Source: Deltaproteobacteria bacterium
Lineage (GTDB): Bacteria > Myxococcota_C > UBA6777
DNA: 64,000 nucleotides
NCBI GenBank assembly: GCA_006226375.1
Contig: SBHC01000063.1
Coordinates: forward strand, 248,001 to 312,000
Reading direction: 5' to 3'
Part shown: positions 41,048 through 50,351 of the stretch, in pieces
How positions within the stretch are numbered: the stretch's first letter is position 1
How the letters are laid out: the number at the start of each line of letters is the position of its first letter
Position numbers and translations under genes: made by a program
The notes under the pieces: model-generated
Database searches by the model: none
The model's input: the letters and a program-made list of their open reading frames with translations, nothing else
What the model was told of the DNA's origin: nothing

Positions 41048-44000
41048 ATGAATCGGGCACGACGTGGTTTCCAAAAAGGATGGGTGGTCTTGGGACTGCT
41101 CGCACTGTTCCTCGCAGTCACAGGATGTGGCGATGGAACATTTATCCCACCCAATCCCCCAGAAGTAAACTCTCCCCATGAGAAGGGACAAACCGACTTT
41201 GTCACAGACGAAGACGGTAACGGCACCAGCAGCAACGGCGGCGACTTTGGCGAAGGTGGACCCCAATCAGGAGCCGCCCCCAGCGCCCCCAACACAGACA
41301 GCGGTGCCCGCGAAGACAGCGCAAACAAAAGCGCACCTTCTGGCCGTACTGGAACCGTGGAAGAGGCCGATCTCTATCGCACCTTTGGCAACCTGATGTT
41401 CTACTTGAACACCTACAAAGGCCTCACCCTCTTCGATCTCAAAGACCCCAAGAATCCCAAGAAGCTCTACAACCTGCCCGTCTACGGCTACCCCATTGAG
41501 ATGTTTGTAGAGAAAAACACGGTCTACGCCCTGGTCCGAGACGCTCTCTACATGATGCGAACCAACGGAAAGTTTGAGTTCCATCGTCGCAACGTCTCAC
41601 AGCTTATAACCATCGACATCACCAACCCCAAGCAACCCCGCATTCTTCAGCGTTTTGACATCAAAGGTCAGCTTCGCGAAGGTGTCTCGCGCAAGATCGA
41701 CAACACCATCTACGTTGTCTCGTTCACCCCCCGTTACTACTACTGGGGTTGGTACTACGGCTACCAGCCACGCGCCAACGACCAGGCAACCGTGTACTCC
41801 TTCAACGTCAAGAACCCCAAGAATGTACAGAAGATTCAGAGCCTTGACCTGATCAAAGATGCACCCAAGCCCAACACCCGACAGCCTGATGGTTCGTACG
41901 AAAGCAGCAACTTCAACGGCATCACCATCTCAGCCACAGCCAACGCATTGCTGGTTGGAGAGCGATGGTACTACCGCAAGTACAAGTACAACAGCAACTG
42001 GCGCTGCAACGAGTACGAGAACAGCCAATACACCATCATGAACGTGGTGAACATCAGCGACGTCAACGGAAAGATCAACCTCCACACCCGCTTCAAGGTA
42101 AAAGGAGACCTGACCGACCAGTTCAAGCAAACCTACATCTTTGACGAAGCCAAAAACCGCGGTGTGTACTACGGAATCTTCCGCCGTCAAGAGTGGCAAC
42201 GCTCCGGATGCTCCAGCTCCAGCCTGGTCAAGAACACCCTGGTCTCCCTGGACATCAGCGATGGGAACAACCCCAAAGTCCTCGATGAATTGGCGTTCGG
42301 CAAGCCCAACGAAACCGTTCGCGGCAGCTTGTTCGACCGTGACCGTGGTGTCGCGTACGCCATTACAGCAGAGCGCATCGACCCCCTCTACGCCATCAGC
42401 ATCAAAGACCCCTCAAACCTCAAGGTGATGAGCGAAATTGATGGACTCAGCGGTGACATCAACCTGTTCCGCTTTGTTGAAAACCGCAAATTCTTGTTGG
42501 CCATTGGCCGTGACAACTCCTCGTCCTGCGAAGGCTTTGGCTCTGACCGCGTCGGCACCAACCTCGCGGTCAGCTTGATTGACGTTCGTAACCTCAGCAA
42601 GATCCGATTGGTGCAGCGCAAATGTGTGGCCATCAAAGGAGCCAAGTGGGTCAACTCGGAAATCAACTGGAACCTCGACCAGGCTCACAAGATGATTGGT
42701 CAACACCAAATGGGCACCACCCACCTGTTGACGGTACCTGTCAGCTACTACTCCCGCAGCGAAAACGGCGGCTCTTGGTGGTGGTACGAGTACAAGAGCG
42801 CCATCGGCATCATGAAGTGGGACCTGACCAAATACGACGACACCAAAGACCACACCCAGCAAAACGTTCTGGAAAATGTGGGCACCATGATTCACCCCAA
42901 AGGTTCCGTCAAGCGAACCATCATCCTGGAGTTGGGTGACACCCAGAACAAGCGTCGCGTGGTGGCTAACCTGTCCGACACTCACATGTCGCTGGTGGAT
43001 TTTGATGACCTCAAGAACCCCTCACTTCTCAGCATGTACGAAATCGCACCTTACATCCGCTCGGTGTATCGCTTCGGTAACTACGTGGTCGAGCGCGTCA
43101 ACCTGGGCCAAAGCTACGACCAATACAACGAGTTCCGCATCAAGCGCTTGGACTCCGGCAACGTCAATGACTCCAAGGCTGTATCCGCCTTTATTGTAGG
43201 TCAGATTCGTCAGGTCATGCGCCACGGCAACTACCTGCTCTTGTTCCGAGGAATCCTCAAATACCGCACCAGCAACGGCAAACAGTATCCCTACTTCGAC
43301 TACAACAAGACCGAACTCCTGGTGTACGACCTGAGCGATCCCTTGAACCCACGCGCTCGTGGTTCTGTGGTGGTTCCCTACGGCTTCTACCCCTACTACC
43401 CGTTCTACTGTGGTTTGTGGCGTCCCTATGACTTCAACTACTACTCCAGCTCGCAGTTCGTCAAAACCAAAACGGGCATTGTGAACTACTTCACTCGCTA
43501 CGACAGCGCAAGCCGAACGAACACGTCAAACCTCTTGTTTGTGGACATCAGCAACCCAGACAAGCCGACGTTCAACACCAAAGAGTTGGCCAAGTACAGC
43601 TACAACACCAGCCAATACCAGTGGCCTCAATACTTCACCGGTCTTGTCTCGCTGGACGATGGCAGCTTCTATGTAACCTTGCGCAAAGCAGCAGGGTCCT
43701 ACAAGAAGAACAACTACACCTACTACCGCTACCGTTACTTCGCTCAGCAGTGGAGTTGGGTGAACGGTTCTTGGCTCAAAGGCAGCGACATCAACGTTCC
43801 TGGTCAGCTGATCAAAGCCTTCCGCGTGGGTTCCAAGGTTCGCCTCTTGACCCGTGACTACGGTAGCATCCAAAAGCGTTATGAGTACAGCCCCGGTCAG
43901 TGGAGCAGTCGCTACCAACGGTTCTTCCGCATTTACCTGCTCGACCAAAGCACCGACGGAAAGAAAGCGATTCTCCGCGACTTCCGTAGCTTCTTGGGCT

Positions 44001-44407
44001 GGGACATGGGCAACCTGTTGACCGATGGAAACCGTATGTACCTGACCACCTACCGTGACTGGTACTACCTCCACACCAACAAGTTGGACTACTCGCACCG
44101 TACCGCTCACCTGCACATCTACGACATGACGACCTCGTCGTTCCGTCAACGCTTCGTGGGTGACACACGAGCCAACAACCTTCAGATCATGGGCGCTTAC
44201 AACAAGCGACTGTTCCTCAACCTTCAGGGCGACGGCGTCCTGGTTGTGGACACCCAAGATGCTAGCAAACCCAAAGGTACTCACTTTGAGCGCACCTTGG
44301 GTTGGGTGACTCATGTCGAGTTCTCCGGTGACAAAGCCTTTATGGCGGCTGGCCACTTCGGCATCTACACCCTCAACCTGAAGAACGTCAACATCCCCGC
44401 ACTCTAA
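41048..44407 (+). CDS. COG4880-type beta-propeller lipoprotein, copy A
   Basis: 1119 residues, with AAGGA eight bases before the ATG. The lipobox V-T-G-C gives Cys27, followed by an Asn/Gly/Asp-rich linker to about residue 95. The large domain then begins V-E-E-A-D-L-Y-R and N-L-M-F-Y-L-N-T-Y-K-G-L-T-L-F-D-L, as in secreted proteins with a C-terminal beta-propeller domain (PF09826). Repeated strand pairs such as L-V-S-L-D-I-S-D-G, V-Y-D-L-S-D-P and L-F-V-D-I-S-N-P-D-K-P mark the blades. Tyr/Trp/Arg are very common. The end reads A-A-G-H-F-G-I-Y-T-L. Strongly similar along nearly its whole length to the gene at 50352. Function unknown; presumably surface-exposed. Confidence 0.82.
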   Translation: MNRARRGFQKGWVVLGLLALFLAVTGCGDGTFIPPNPPEVNSPHEKGQTDFVTDEDGNGTSSNGGDFGEGGPQSGAAPSAPNTDSGAREDSANKSAPSGRTGTVEEADLYRTFGNLMFYLNTYKGLTLFDLKDPKNPKKLYNLPVYGYPIEMFVEKNTVYALVRDALYMMRTNGKFEFHRRNVSQLITIDITNPKQPRILQRFDIKGQLREGVSRKIDNTIYVVSFTPRYYYWGWYYGYQPRANDQATVYSFNVKNPKNVQKIQSLDLIKDAPKPNTRQPDGSYESSNFNGITISATANALLVGERWYYRKYKYNSNWRCNEYENSQYTIMNVVNISDVNGKINLHTRFKVKGDLTDQFKQTYIFDEAKNRGVYYGIFRRQEWQRSGCSSSSLVKNTLVSLDISDGNNPKVLDELAFGKPNETVRGSLFDRDRGVAYAITAERIDPLYAISIKDPSNLKVMSEIDGLSGDINLFRFVENRKFLLAIGRDNSSSCEGFGSDRVGTNLAVSLIDVRNLSKIRLVQRKCVAIKGAKWVNSEINWNLDQAHKMIGQHQMGTTHLLTVPVSYYSRSENGGSWWWYEYKSAIGIMKWDLTKYDDTKDHTQQNVLENVGTMIHPKGSVKRTIILELGDTQNKRRVVANLSDTHMSLVDFDDLKNPSLLSMYEIAPYIRSVYRFGNYVVERVNLGQSYDQYNEFRIKRLDSGNVNDSKAVSAFIVGQIRQVMRHGNYLLLFRGILKYRTSNGKQYPYFDYNKTELLVYDLSDPLNPRARGSVVVPYGFYPYYPFYCGLWRPYDFNYYSSSQFVKTKTGIVNYFTRYDSASRTNTSNLLFVDISNPDKPTFNTKELAKYSYNTSQYQWPQYFTGLVSLDDGSFYVTLRKAAGSYKKNNYTYYRYRYFAQQWSWVNGSWLKGSDINVPGQLIKAFRVGSKVRLLTRDYGSIQKRYEYSPGQWSSRYQRFFRIYLLDQSTDGKKAILRDFRSFLGWDMGNLLTDGNRMYLTTYRDWYYLHTNKLDYSHRTAHLHIYDMTTSSFRQRFVGDTRANNLQIMGAYNKRLFLNLQGDGVLVVDTQDASKPKGTHFERTLGWVTHVEFSGDKAFMAAGHFGIYTLNLKNVNIPAL

Positions 44408-44628
44408 CCCCACCCCGCCCTCTCCAAACCCTTTCTTCTACCCCATGAAGATCCAACCTCTCCTGTCAAATCCCAAAGCACTGCACGAGAAGTTGGATCC
44501 TTTTTTCACCCACCCACTCCTACATGTTTTGTATTGCGCCTCTTTTGACCTTCCACCTTCCCAAAGAGTGGTCATGAGCGCGAAGTTGTGGTAGGTGATG
44601 CAAGAACCCACAACGAGGAGAAGGAAGG

Positions 44629-45486
44629 ATGTCTCGTTGCCTCACCATAGCCACAGCCCAGATCACAGTGTACCCCTCTATCCAAGACAGCCTCAGAGCC
44701 CACATATCGTTGGCCCACCAAGCAAAGAAAGCAGGGGCTGACATCGTCCATTTTTCGGAGAACAGCCTCACAGGCTACCCAGGCGTCGACTTTGAAAGTT
44801 ACGAAGCATTCGACACCAACGAAGTCATGGATGCTCTGGCAGCGCTCCAAGAAGAAGCCGCATCCCTGCAGTTGTGGCTCATTGTTGGCGGTCATCACGA
44901 GAGCAACGATGGAGCAAAGCCCACCAACTGCCTCTGGGTCATCGACGATGAGGGAACGTTGGTCTGTCGTTACGACAAGAGAATCTGTGCGGGAAATCCT
45001 GGCGAGTTGGAACACCTGTTTTTTACCCCAGGCACCGAGGTGGTTCAGTTTACCTGCAATCAGGTACGTTGTGGCCTTCTGATCTGCCATGAATGGCGCT
45101 ACCCTGAGCTGTACCGAGAGCAACAACGATTGGGCACAGAGTTGTTGTTCCACTCGTTTTACGACAGAACGCTGAGCATCGAAGAATACCAAAGCGAGGG
45201 CTGCAACCAAGGAAGTCTTGTGCAAGGAACGGTTCGTGGGAACGCCGCCAACAACTACCTCTGGATCAGCGCGAGCAACACAAGTCAACCGGAGTCGAGC
45301 TTCGCTAGCTTCCTTGTTCGTCCAGATGGAACAATGCAAGCGCAAGCAGAGCGAAATGTTGAGAGTTTGAGCGTCAACACCATTGACCTGAACAAGATCT
45401 ACAGCGACCCTTCTCGTCCTTGGAGAGCGCGGGTGCAATCGGGAGTCCTACACAGCCACTCCATGGCACAAGAGGAAACCCCATGA
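44629..45486 (+). CDS. Carbon-nitrogen hydrolase (nitrilase superfamily)
   Basis: 285 residues, with GAGGAG and GGAAGG just upstream. The Glu-Lys-Cys triad is visible: Glu44 in F-S-E-N-S-L-T-G-Y-P-G, Lys117 in Y-D-K-R, and Cys153 in L-L-I-C-H-E-W-R-Y-P-E. It also has N-A-A-N-N-Y-L-W-I-S-A-S-N, the usual strand before the C-terminal part. Full family length. It hydrolyses a C-N bond, probably an amide; the exact substrate is not evident. Its stop overlaps the start of the methyltransferase gene (ATGA), so the two proteins are likely made together. Confidence 0.88.
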   Translation: MSRCLTIATAQITVYPSIQDSLRAHISLAHQAKKAGADIVHFSENSLTGYPGVDFESYEAFDTNEVMDALAALQEEAASLQLWLIVGGHHESNDGAKPTNCLWVIDDEGTLVCRYDKRICAGNPGELEHLFFTPGTEVVQFTCNQVRCGLLICHEWRYPELYREQQRLGTELLFHSFYDRTLSIEEYQSEGCNQGSLVQGTVRGNAANNYLWISASNTSQPESSFASFLVRPDGTMQAQAERNVESLSVNTIDLNKIYSDPSRPWRARVQSGVLHSHSMAQEETP

Positions 45487-46709
45487 TCCCCACGTCAAAC
45501 CAACTTTGGAGCGGGGATACTCTCTCAACACAATTTGAACGATTGTCGGCTCTCCTCGCCCGTCACCAGGATATGTGGAAGCCCGCCCCCTTCCAGCATC
45601 CAGTGTTGCCTTGGACCAAGCAGCATCCGGACCTCACGCAATTTCTCGTCTCACTCTCCCAAGAAGAGGTGGATGGCTTCGACGCCTCTCTTGAAGACAC
45701 CGCCAAAGCGTTCGCCCCCTATTTTCCGGAAGCTCAAGAACTCTACGATCTGGCACAGATTGGCGCGTGGCCCCACCAAACCGAGGTTCGCCAAGAGAGA
45801 GGACTCTACTACGGCGTCCCGGCCCTGAAGGTAGGGCAGATCCATGCGTTTGCCTCGTGTTTGTCGATTGTCGAGCATCCCTTGCTGGAGTGGTGCTCAG
45901 GCAAAGGACATCTGTCTCGCATTCTTTCCACGCTCTCTGCTCAACCTGGCGACTGCCTGGAAATCCAGCCCCATCTTTGCGAGTACGGCGCAGCTCTGGC
46001 AGAGCGACAACAAGTCAAGTTGGAATTCTATGAAGTGGACTGCCTCCAACCCGAAGCGGGAAGCTACCTGCACCCTTACCACCATGCCGTCGCGCTTCAT
46101 GCCTGTGGACACCTTCACCGCAGACTGCTGGAACATTGTGTGGCACAGCATCCGCAAGCGTTGAGTTTGTCGCCATGTTGCTACTTCATCGGTGAATCCA
46201 CAGAGTACCAACCCTTTTCACAACATGCAGCGCAATCAGACCTCTCAGTCACAAGGGACAACCTTCGTCTCGCGACCCGCGAAGTGGTAACCGCCCGGCC
46301 CAGCCGAGTCCGATACCGGGATCACAACAACCGATGGCGCATGGGATTCGACTTGCTTCAACGTGAAGTCCGTGGCGTGGATGAATACCTGCCGGCTCCT
46401 TCCGTTCAACGGCAGATGCTCAAAGGCTCCTTTGAGGCGTTCTGTCGTCACATAGCTCACACCAAGAACATAGAGTTACCTGAAGGCATCGACTACAACA
46501 AGTACGAACAATGGGGCGCCAAGCGATACCAGGAAACGTACGCATTCGAGCTGGTCCGCTCCCTGTTTCGCCGCCCCTTGGAGCTTTGGCTCGTCCTGGA
46601 TCGAGCGCTGTTTCTCCAGGAACACGGATACAATGCAACAGTGGGTGTTTTCTGCGAACGAAGCCTGACCCCTCGCAACCTTTTGATTCACGCAGAGCGG
46701 GCGCAGTAA
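45483..46709 (+). CDS. METTL25/Methyltransf_32-like methyltransferase
   Basis: 408 residues. ATG 45483 overlaps the upstream stop (ATGA). The SAM site is L-E-W-C-S-G-K-G-H-L-S-R (about 134-145), followed by C-L-E-I-Q-P-H-L, then A-L-H-A-C-G-H-L and S-P-C-C-Y-F. The H-A-C-G and C-C-Y pair is typical of the Methyltransf_32 group that includes eukaryotic METTL25/RRNAD1 proteins and uncharacterised bacterial relatives. The substrate is unknown; RNA or protein are both possible. Translational coupling to an amidase-like hydrolase suggests a shared small-molecule or modification pathway, but this is inference. Confidence 0.78.
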   Translation: MIPTSNQLWSGDTLSTQFERLSALLARHQDMWKPAPFQHPVLPWTKQHPDLTQFLVSLSQEEVDGFDASLEDTAKAFAPYFPEAQELYDLAQIGAWPHQTEVRQERGLYYGVPALKVGQIHAFASCLSIVEHPLLEWCSGKGHLSRILSTLSAQPGDCLEIQPHLCEYGAALAERQQVKLEFYEVDCLQPEAGSYLHPYHHAVALHACGHLHRRLLEHCVAQHPQALSLSPCCYFIGESTEYQPFSQHAAQSDLSVTRDNLRLATREVVTARPSRVRYRDHNNRWRMGFDLLQREVRGVDEYLPAPSVQRQMLKGSFEAFCRHIAHTKNIELPEGIDYNKYEQWGAKRYQETYAFELVRSLFRRPLELWLVLDRALFLQEHGYNATVGVFCERSLTPRNLLIHAERAQ

Positions 46710-46724
46710 AGAGCTGTTACAACC

Positions 46725-47540
46725 TCAGTCTTTGTCATCAGGTTCCAACATTGGAGCTTCCTGGAGCATCATGGTGTCGTCCAGGTTCTCAGGTTCGGTA
46801 GAGATCGGCTCCATGTCCAGAATGTCGGAGATGGCGGCGTTTAAGCTAATGGAGTCCATGGTTTCATCCAGAGGCAACGTCCCAGGTTCAGGCCCTGTAT
46901 CCGGTAGTTCCAACTGTTGGGTGGGCAAGTCTTGAACGCCACCAAACTCTGCAGGGTCCGGTGCAGCCGCGTTGTTAACCGATGTGACCTCAGGTTCCTC
47001 TTCGGTTCCCCAATCCAGATCGATGGCTCCAGCTTTCAACTCAACCGTGTGGTCTACTTCATCTTCGAATTCAGCGTTGAGCAAAGCCTCCAACGGTATG
47101 GGATTGCTATCCGAAGATGCGATGGTGTCGCCCAAAAGGTCCACAGGCTCTTCCAAAAAGAAGTTGTTCTGACGCACACGAGCCTGATGCGCTGCAACCA
47201 GCTCTGTAAAGTTCTTTTCCAATGGCGTATCTCGCGTTACCGGTCGAGCCTGCTCCTTGACGCTCTCCTCTGCTTTGCCATCTCCCTGCCCTGCAACGCC
47301 CTGACGCACAGGGAGGACTCGTGGAGGCGTTGTGGGAAGAACAGGAGAAGCCTCTTGTTCAGCGGACGTGTTCGAAGGCATGGGGGGAGGTGGAGTACGA
47401 GGAGGAGGCACATGTCCTGGTCGAGCCGCCTGAGCATGAGACGAGGGTGACTGTGGAGCCTGACCTGGAAGCTTGAGAGTTTCCTCTTTCTTGCTCTGTT
47501 TTGGAGAGGGTTGAATATGTGTCTTGTCGTTGGAACTCAT
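46725..47540 (-). CDS. Disordered acidic/Pro-rich protein of unknown function
   Basis: 271 residues from ATG 47538-47540, with AAAGGA upstream. The first 100 residues are Pro/Gln/Ser/Ala-rich. The middle has a short helix with N-F-T-E-L-V-A-A-H-Q-A-R-V, and the last 130 are acidic (Glu/Asp/Leu) with repeated short hydrophobic dips (D-D-T-M-M-L, L-P-L-D-E-T-M). No signal peptide or membrane segment, so cytoplasmic. The composition resembles the linker of the zinc-ribbon/TPR protein at 20588. No domain recognised. Convergent with the methyltransferase gene. Confidence 0.6.
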   Translation of the reverse strand: MSSNDKTHIQPSPKQSKKEETLKLPGQAPQSPSSHAQAARPGHVPPPRTPPPPMPSNTSAEQEASPVLPTTPPRVLPVRQGVAGQGDGKAEESVKEQARPVTRDTPLEKNFTELVAAHQARVRQNNFFLEEPVDLLGDTIASSDSNPIPLEALLNAEFEDEVDHTVELKAGAIDLDWGTEEEPEVTSVNNAAAPDPAEFGGVQDLPTQQLELPDTGPEPGTLPLDETMDSISLNAAISDILDMEPISTEPENLDDTMMLQEAPMLEPDDKD

Positions 47541-47789
47541 CCGCTCTGTCCTTTGGCCCGACCTTGGCTGTACATGGATGGTATGGATCTTCACACCCAA
47601 ACCAGAGAGCTATCTTAGCACTGTCTTGTAGGAAGACCAACCGATCGATTGTTCTCCCCCAGAACCTCTACGCAATCACACAACCTTGACAAGGCTTATC
47701 ACTGCCGACATCCTCGTGCTCAACATTCCGTTCCGTTGTCCTACCGACAAGGACATCAGTTCTTCGTCTTTCCAACCGAGAGCAAAGCG

Positions 47790-49199
47790 ATGATGGAAAG
47801 TTCTTCGGCCCCCCAACCTCAACCGAACAGCCGTTCTGTCCGCCCTTTGCCCAAAGATAGGCACTTGTTTCGGAACCTTCACGCCATAACAGCCGACCCT
47901 ATCGACATGTTCCAACGCCTCATCCAAACACACGGTGATGCATTTCAGTTTCCTCTGCTGGTATGGAAAGTGGTCTACCTCAACCACCCCGACGGGGTCC
48001 AGCATGTGCTGCAAACCAACAACAAGAACTACAACAAGCAAAACGCGGACTATAAAATCATCAAGCAGGTCACGGGAGAAGGATTGCTAACCAGCGACGG
48101 GGACTTCTGGCTCCGACAGCGGCGCATGATCCAGCCGATCTTTCAACGCAAGCGGATCAACGAGTTTGGCACCATGATGGTGCAAACCACCCAAGACATG
48201 TTGGAGCAGCGTTGGGCCTCGCTGCAAAAAGAACAAACCACCTTCGACATCGCCGAAGAGATGATGCGCCTAACCCTCAGCATCGTTGGGAAGGCGCTGT
48301 TCACAACCGATCTGGGCGACATCGCAGAAACGGTGAGCCAGTCGTTCATCGAAGTGTCACGCCGCCTGGGCTCCTACAACCTCTGGGTGTACCTGCCCTC
48401 CTGGTTTCCCAGCGCAGGCAACCGCCGTTATCAGAACGCCTTGCACGCCCTGGACTCCACAGTCCACCGACTGATCGAGCAACGACGTCTGGACATAAGC
48501 ACCCAACCTTCAGACGAGATCCCTGAGGACTTGCTCACGTTTCTCATTCGTGCCGTGGACGAAGAATCCAACGAAACCATGACCAACCAACAAGTTCGTG
48601 ACGAAGTCATTACGTTGATGTTGGCGGGCCATGAAACCACAGCCAACGCCCTCTCCTGGACCTGGTACCTTCTCTCCCAACACCCTGATGTTGTCGAAAA
48701 GCTTCACCACGAGCTGGACAGCGTGCTGGACGGCCGCTTGCCCACAGTCGCCGACCTTCCCAACCTTCCTTACAACCAACAAATCATCGAAGAATCCATG
48801 CGATTGTTCCCCCCCGCCTGGGCGACAACACGCAACGCCTGTGAAGATGACGAGTTCAACGGATTCCGAATCCCAAAAGGCTCCATCGTCCTGGTTTGCC
48901 CCTATACCACACACCGGCACCCCGACTTCTGGGAAGACCCCGAACGATTTTGGCCCGAACGATTCGCACCCGAACACAGCCAAGGGCGGCCCAAATACGC
49001 CTACTTCCCCTTCGGTGGCGGCCCACGCCTCTGCATCGGCAAGCACTTCGCCATGATGGAAGCCCAACTCCTCCTTGCGACCATGGCCCAACGCTACCAT
49101 GTTAAACTCGATCCGTCGGTTCCCATCGTACCGGAACCCCTCATCACCATGCGACCCAAACACGGCGTGCATGTCACTCTTATACGACGAAACGAATAA
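47790..49199 (+). CDS. Cytochrome P450
   Basis: 469 residues from the first of two ATG codons at 47790, with GAGAG upstream. All P450 signatures are present: I-helix A-G-H-E-T-T (279-284), K-helix E-E-S-M-R (about 334), the P-E-R-F region, and the heme loop F-G-G-G-P-R-L-C-I-G with Cys415 as axial ligand. The N-terminus is soluble with no membrane anchor. The sequence style (N-K-N-Y-N-K, L-L-T-S-D-G-D-F-W) is that of fatty-acid/terpenoid-type bacterial P450s such as the CYP110/CYP102 group. No ferredoxin or reductase gene is adjacent, so redox partners are elsewhere. Confidence 0.93.
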   Translation: MMESSSAPQPQPNSRSVRPLPKDRHLFRNLHAITADPIDMFQRLIQTHGDAFQFPLLVWKVVYLNHPDGVQHVLQTNNKNYNKQNADYKIIKQVTGEGLLTSDGDFWLRQRRMIQPIFQRKRINEFGTMMVQTTQDMLEQRWASLQKEQTTFDIAEEMMRLTLSIVGKALFTTDLGDIAETVSQSFIEVSRRLGSYNLWVYLPSWFPSAGNRRYQNALHALDSTVHRLIEQRRLDISTQPSDEIPEDLLTFLIRAVDEESNETMTNQQVRDEVITLMLAGHETTANALSWTWYLLSQHPDVVEKLHHELDSVLDGRLPTVADLPNLPYNQQIIEESMRLFPPAWATTRNACEDDEFNGFRIPKGSIVLVCPYTTHRHPDFWEDPERFWPERFAPEHSQGRPKYAYFPFGGGPRLCIGKHFAMMEAQLLLATMAQRYHVKLDPSVPIVPEPLITMRPKHGVHVTLIRRNE

Positions 49200-49255
49200 C
49201 ATACGAGAACGTGGCCTTCGCATAACATACGAGAACGTGGCAATAAATTGCCACG
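49196..49255. repeat. Direct 20-bp repeat plus 8-bp hairpin after the P450 gene
   Basis: ATAACATACGAGAACGTGGC occurs at 49196-49215 and again, identical, at 49222-49241. The end of copy two forms the left arm of a perfect hairpin, CGTGGCAA / TTGCCACG around TAAA (49236-49255). The unit lies in the 70-bp gap before the next gene. It may be an attenuator or terminator-like structure or a small tandem duplication. Confidence 0.75.
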
Positions 49256-49269
49256 CTAAGGACCCATCG

Positions 49270-50103
49270 ATGCCCCTTCCAACATCACGTTACCTACCCT
49301 ATATGCGGATCATCGGATGTGCCCTCGTTGTGGGTTGCTTCCTTCCCTTGTCTGCTTGGGGAAAACCAACCCCCCCGCCCAAACGAAATTGGAAACACGA
49401 CATCGCACAAACCTGCAAAACCAAGGGAAGCGCGGTGAAGTCGGCCAAGCCTTACGTGTTGCAAAAGGCCGGAAAGACGGCGGGGTTCGCCTTGGGACAT
49501 GTGAAAAAGGCAACCAAGGGAGCCAACACCTCGCTGGTGTGGCTTTCCTACCGACGTTGCAAAACCGGCTGGTGCCCGCTTCGTTGCCTGACCTTACAAA
49601 CGGTTCGGTGTTCAGCCCAACCCAAGCCAGGATGCGTGTTTCAATACCGAGGCGTCCGACTCATTGACCTCAACGCAGCCAGCACCGATGTCGCTCCCGA
49701 AAGCGGGTCCTGGTATGGAACGACGGTGCAAGAACCAAAACAAACCGCCCAATGGCCGCTTCTGTTTGTGCAAGGGCAAACCAACTGGGGCACGGGTGAC
49801 AAGCAGCGCACACAAACGAAGACAACGCTGATTTCCCTTCAGCAAGCCCAACACCCTCGCGTGCTGAACACCTTGGTGACCAAGAAGCAGTGGCCCCCCA
49901 TTTTGATTGCAGGTCGCAAGCAGGATCCCATCGGCAACAGGATGCGGCTGATTCAGTTCCGTCGACAACCGTACCAACCGGTTCAAATGACGACCATCGA
50001 ACGACCCATTCCCTCCCCGTTTGATCGATGTTGCAAGCCCAAAGACACCTACCAAAACTACCAGTTATCCACCCAAGGTTTCGAGAAAGTGTTTGCCCTC
50101 TGA
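49270..50103 (+). CDS. Exported Cys-containing protein of unknown function
   Basis: 277 residues from ATG 49270, with AAGGA seven bases upstream; ATG 49303 is an alternative nearer the signal peptide. The hydrophobic signal core (I-I-G-C-A-L-V-V-G-C) ends near A-W-G. A basic helical stretch follows, then a Cys cluster (R-R-C-K-T-G-W-C-P-L-R-C) and a beta-rich region with repeated Gln-rich loops (K-Q-T-A-Q-W-P-L-L-F-V-Q-G-Q). It ends near F-D-R-C-C. No known family. The stop codon lies in the loop of a hairpin (50094-50110). Confidence 0.6.
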   Translation: MPLPTSRYLPYMRIIGCALVVGCFLPLSAWGKPTPPPKRNWKHDIAQTCKTKGSAVKSAKPYVLQKAGKTAGFALGHVKKATKGANTSLVWLSYRRCKTGWCPLRCLTLQTVRCSAQPKPGCVFQYRGVRLIDLNAASTDVAPESGSWYGTTVQEPKQTAQWPLLFVQGQTNWGTGDKQRTQTKTTLISLQQAQHPRVLNTLVTKKQWPPILIAGRKQDPIGNRMRLIQFRRQPYQPVQMTTIERPIPSPFDRCCKPKDTYQNYQLSTQGFEKVFAL

Positions 50104-50110
50104 GAGGGCA
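50094..50110. other. Hairpin with the stop codon in its loop
   Basis: TGCCCTC and GAGGGCA pair perfectly around TGA, which is the stop of the preceding gene. A-rich sequence follows on the plus strand and no T-run, so I do not call it a terminator. Confidence 0.5.
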
Positions 50111-50149
50111 GAAAAACACAACAATCTGTGACCTACCCCACACGATCCA

Positions 50150-50190
50150 TCAAAATTCTGAGGTTATTTCCACCTTCACGGCACCCCATC
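50150..50190 (+). promoter_or_regulatory. Conserved upstream block of propeller B
   Basis: TCAAAATTCTGA (50150-50161), ACCTTCA (50172) and CCCATC (50185) repeat the order and spacing seen upstream of propeller A. The core is near-palindromic with consensus TCARAATTYTGA. Confidence 0.45.
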
Positions 50191-50351
50191 CACAAGCCTC
50201 TTCTTGTCATTCCCTCTGTATTTCCGAGCCATAGACGTCCTAACAAAGATGGTATATTCTTTGCTCTAGGTTAATAGAGTAAGCAAGTATGGTTTTGTCT
50301 TTTTGTGTGACACAGAGCATCCTGAGGGATGCAAGCGAAGGAGCTTTGGGA

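Noticed and set aside
40677-41051. A 124-codon plus-strand frame whose stop overlaps the start of propeller A
   Set aside because: No ribosome site, AT-rich repeat-laden DNA, no protein-like motifs; the overlap with ATGA is likely chance.
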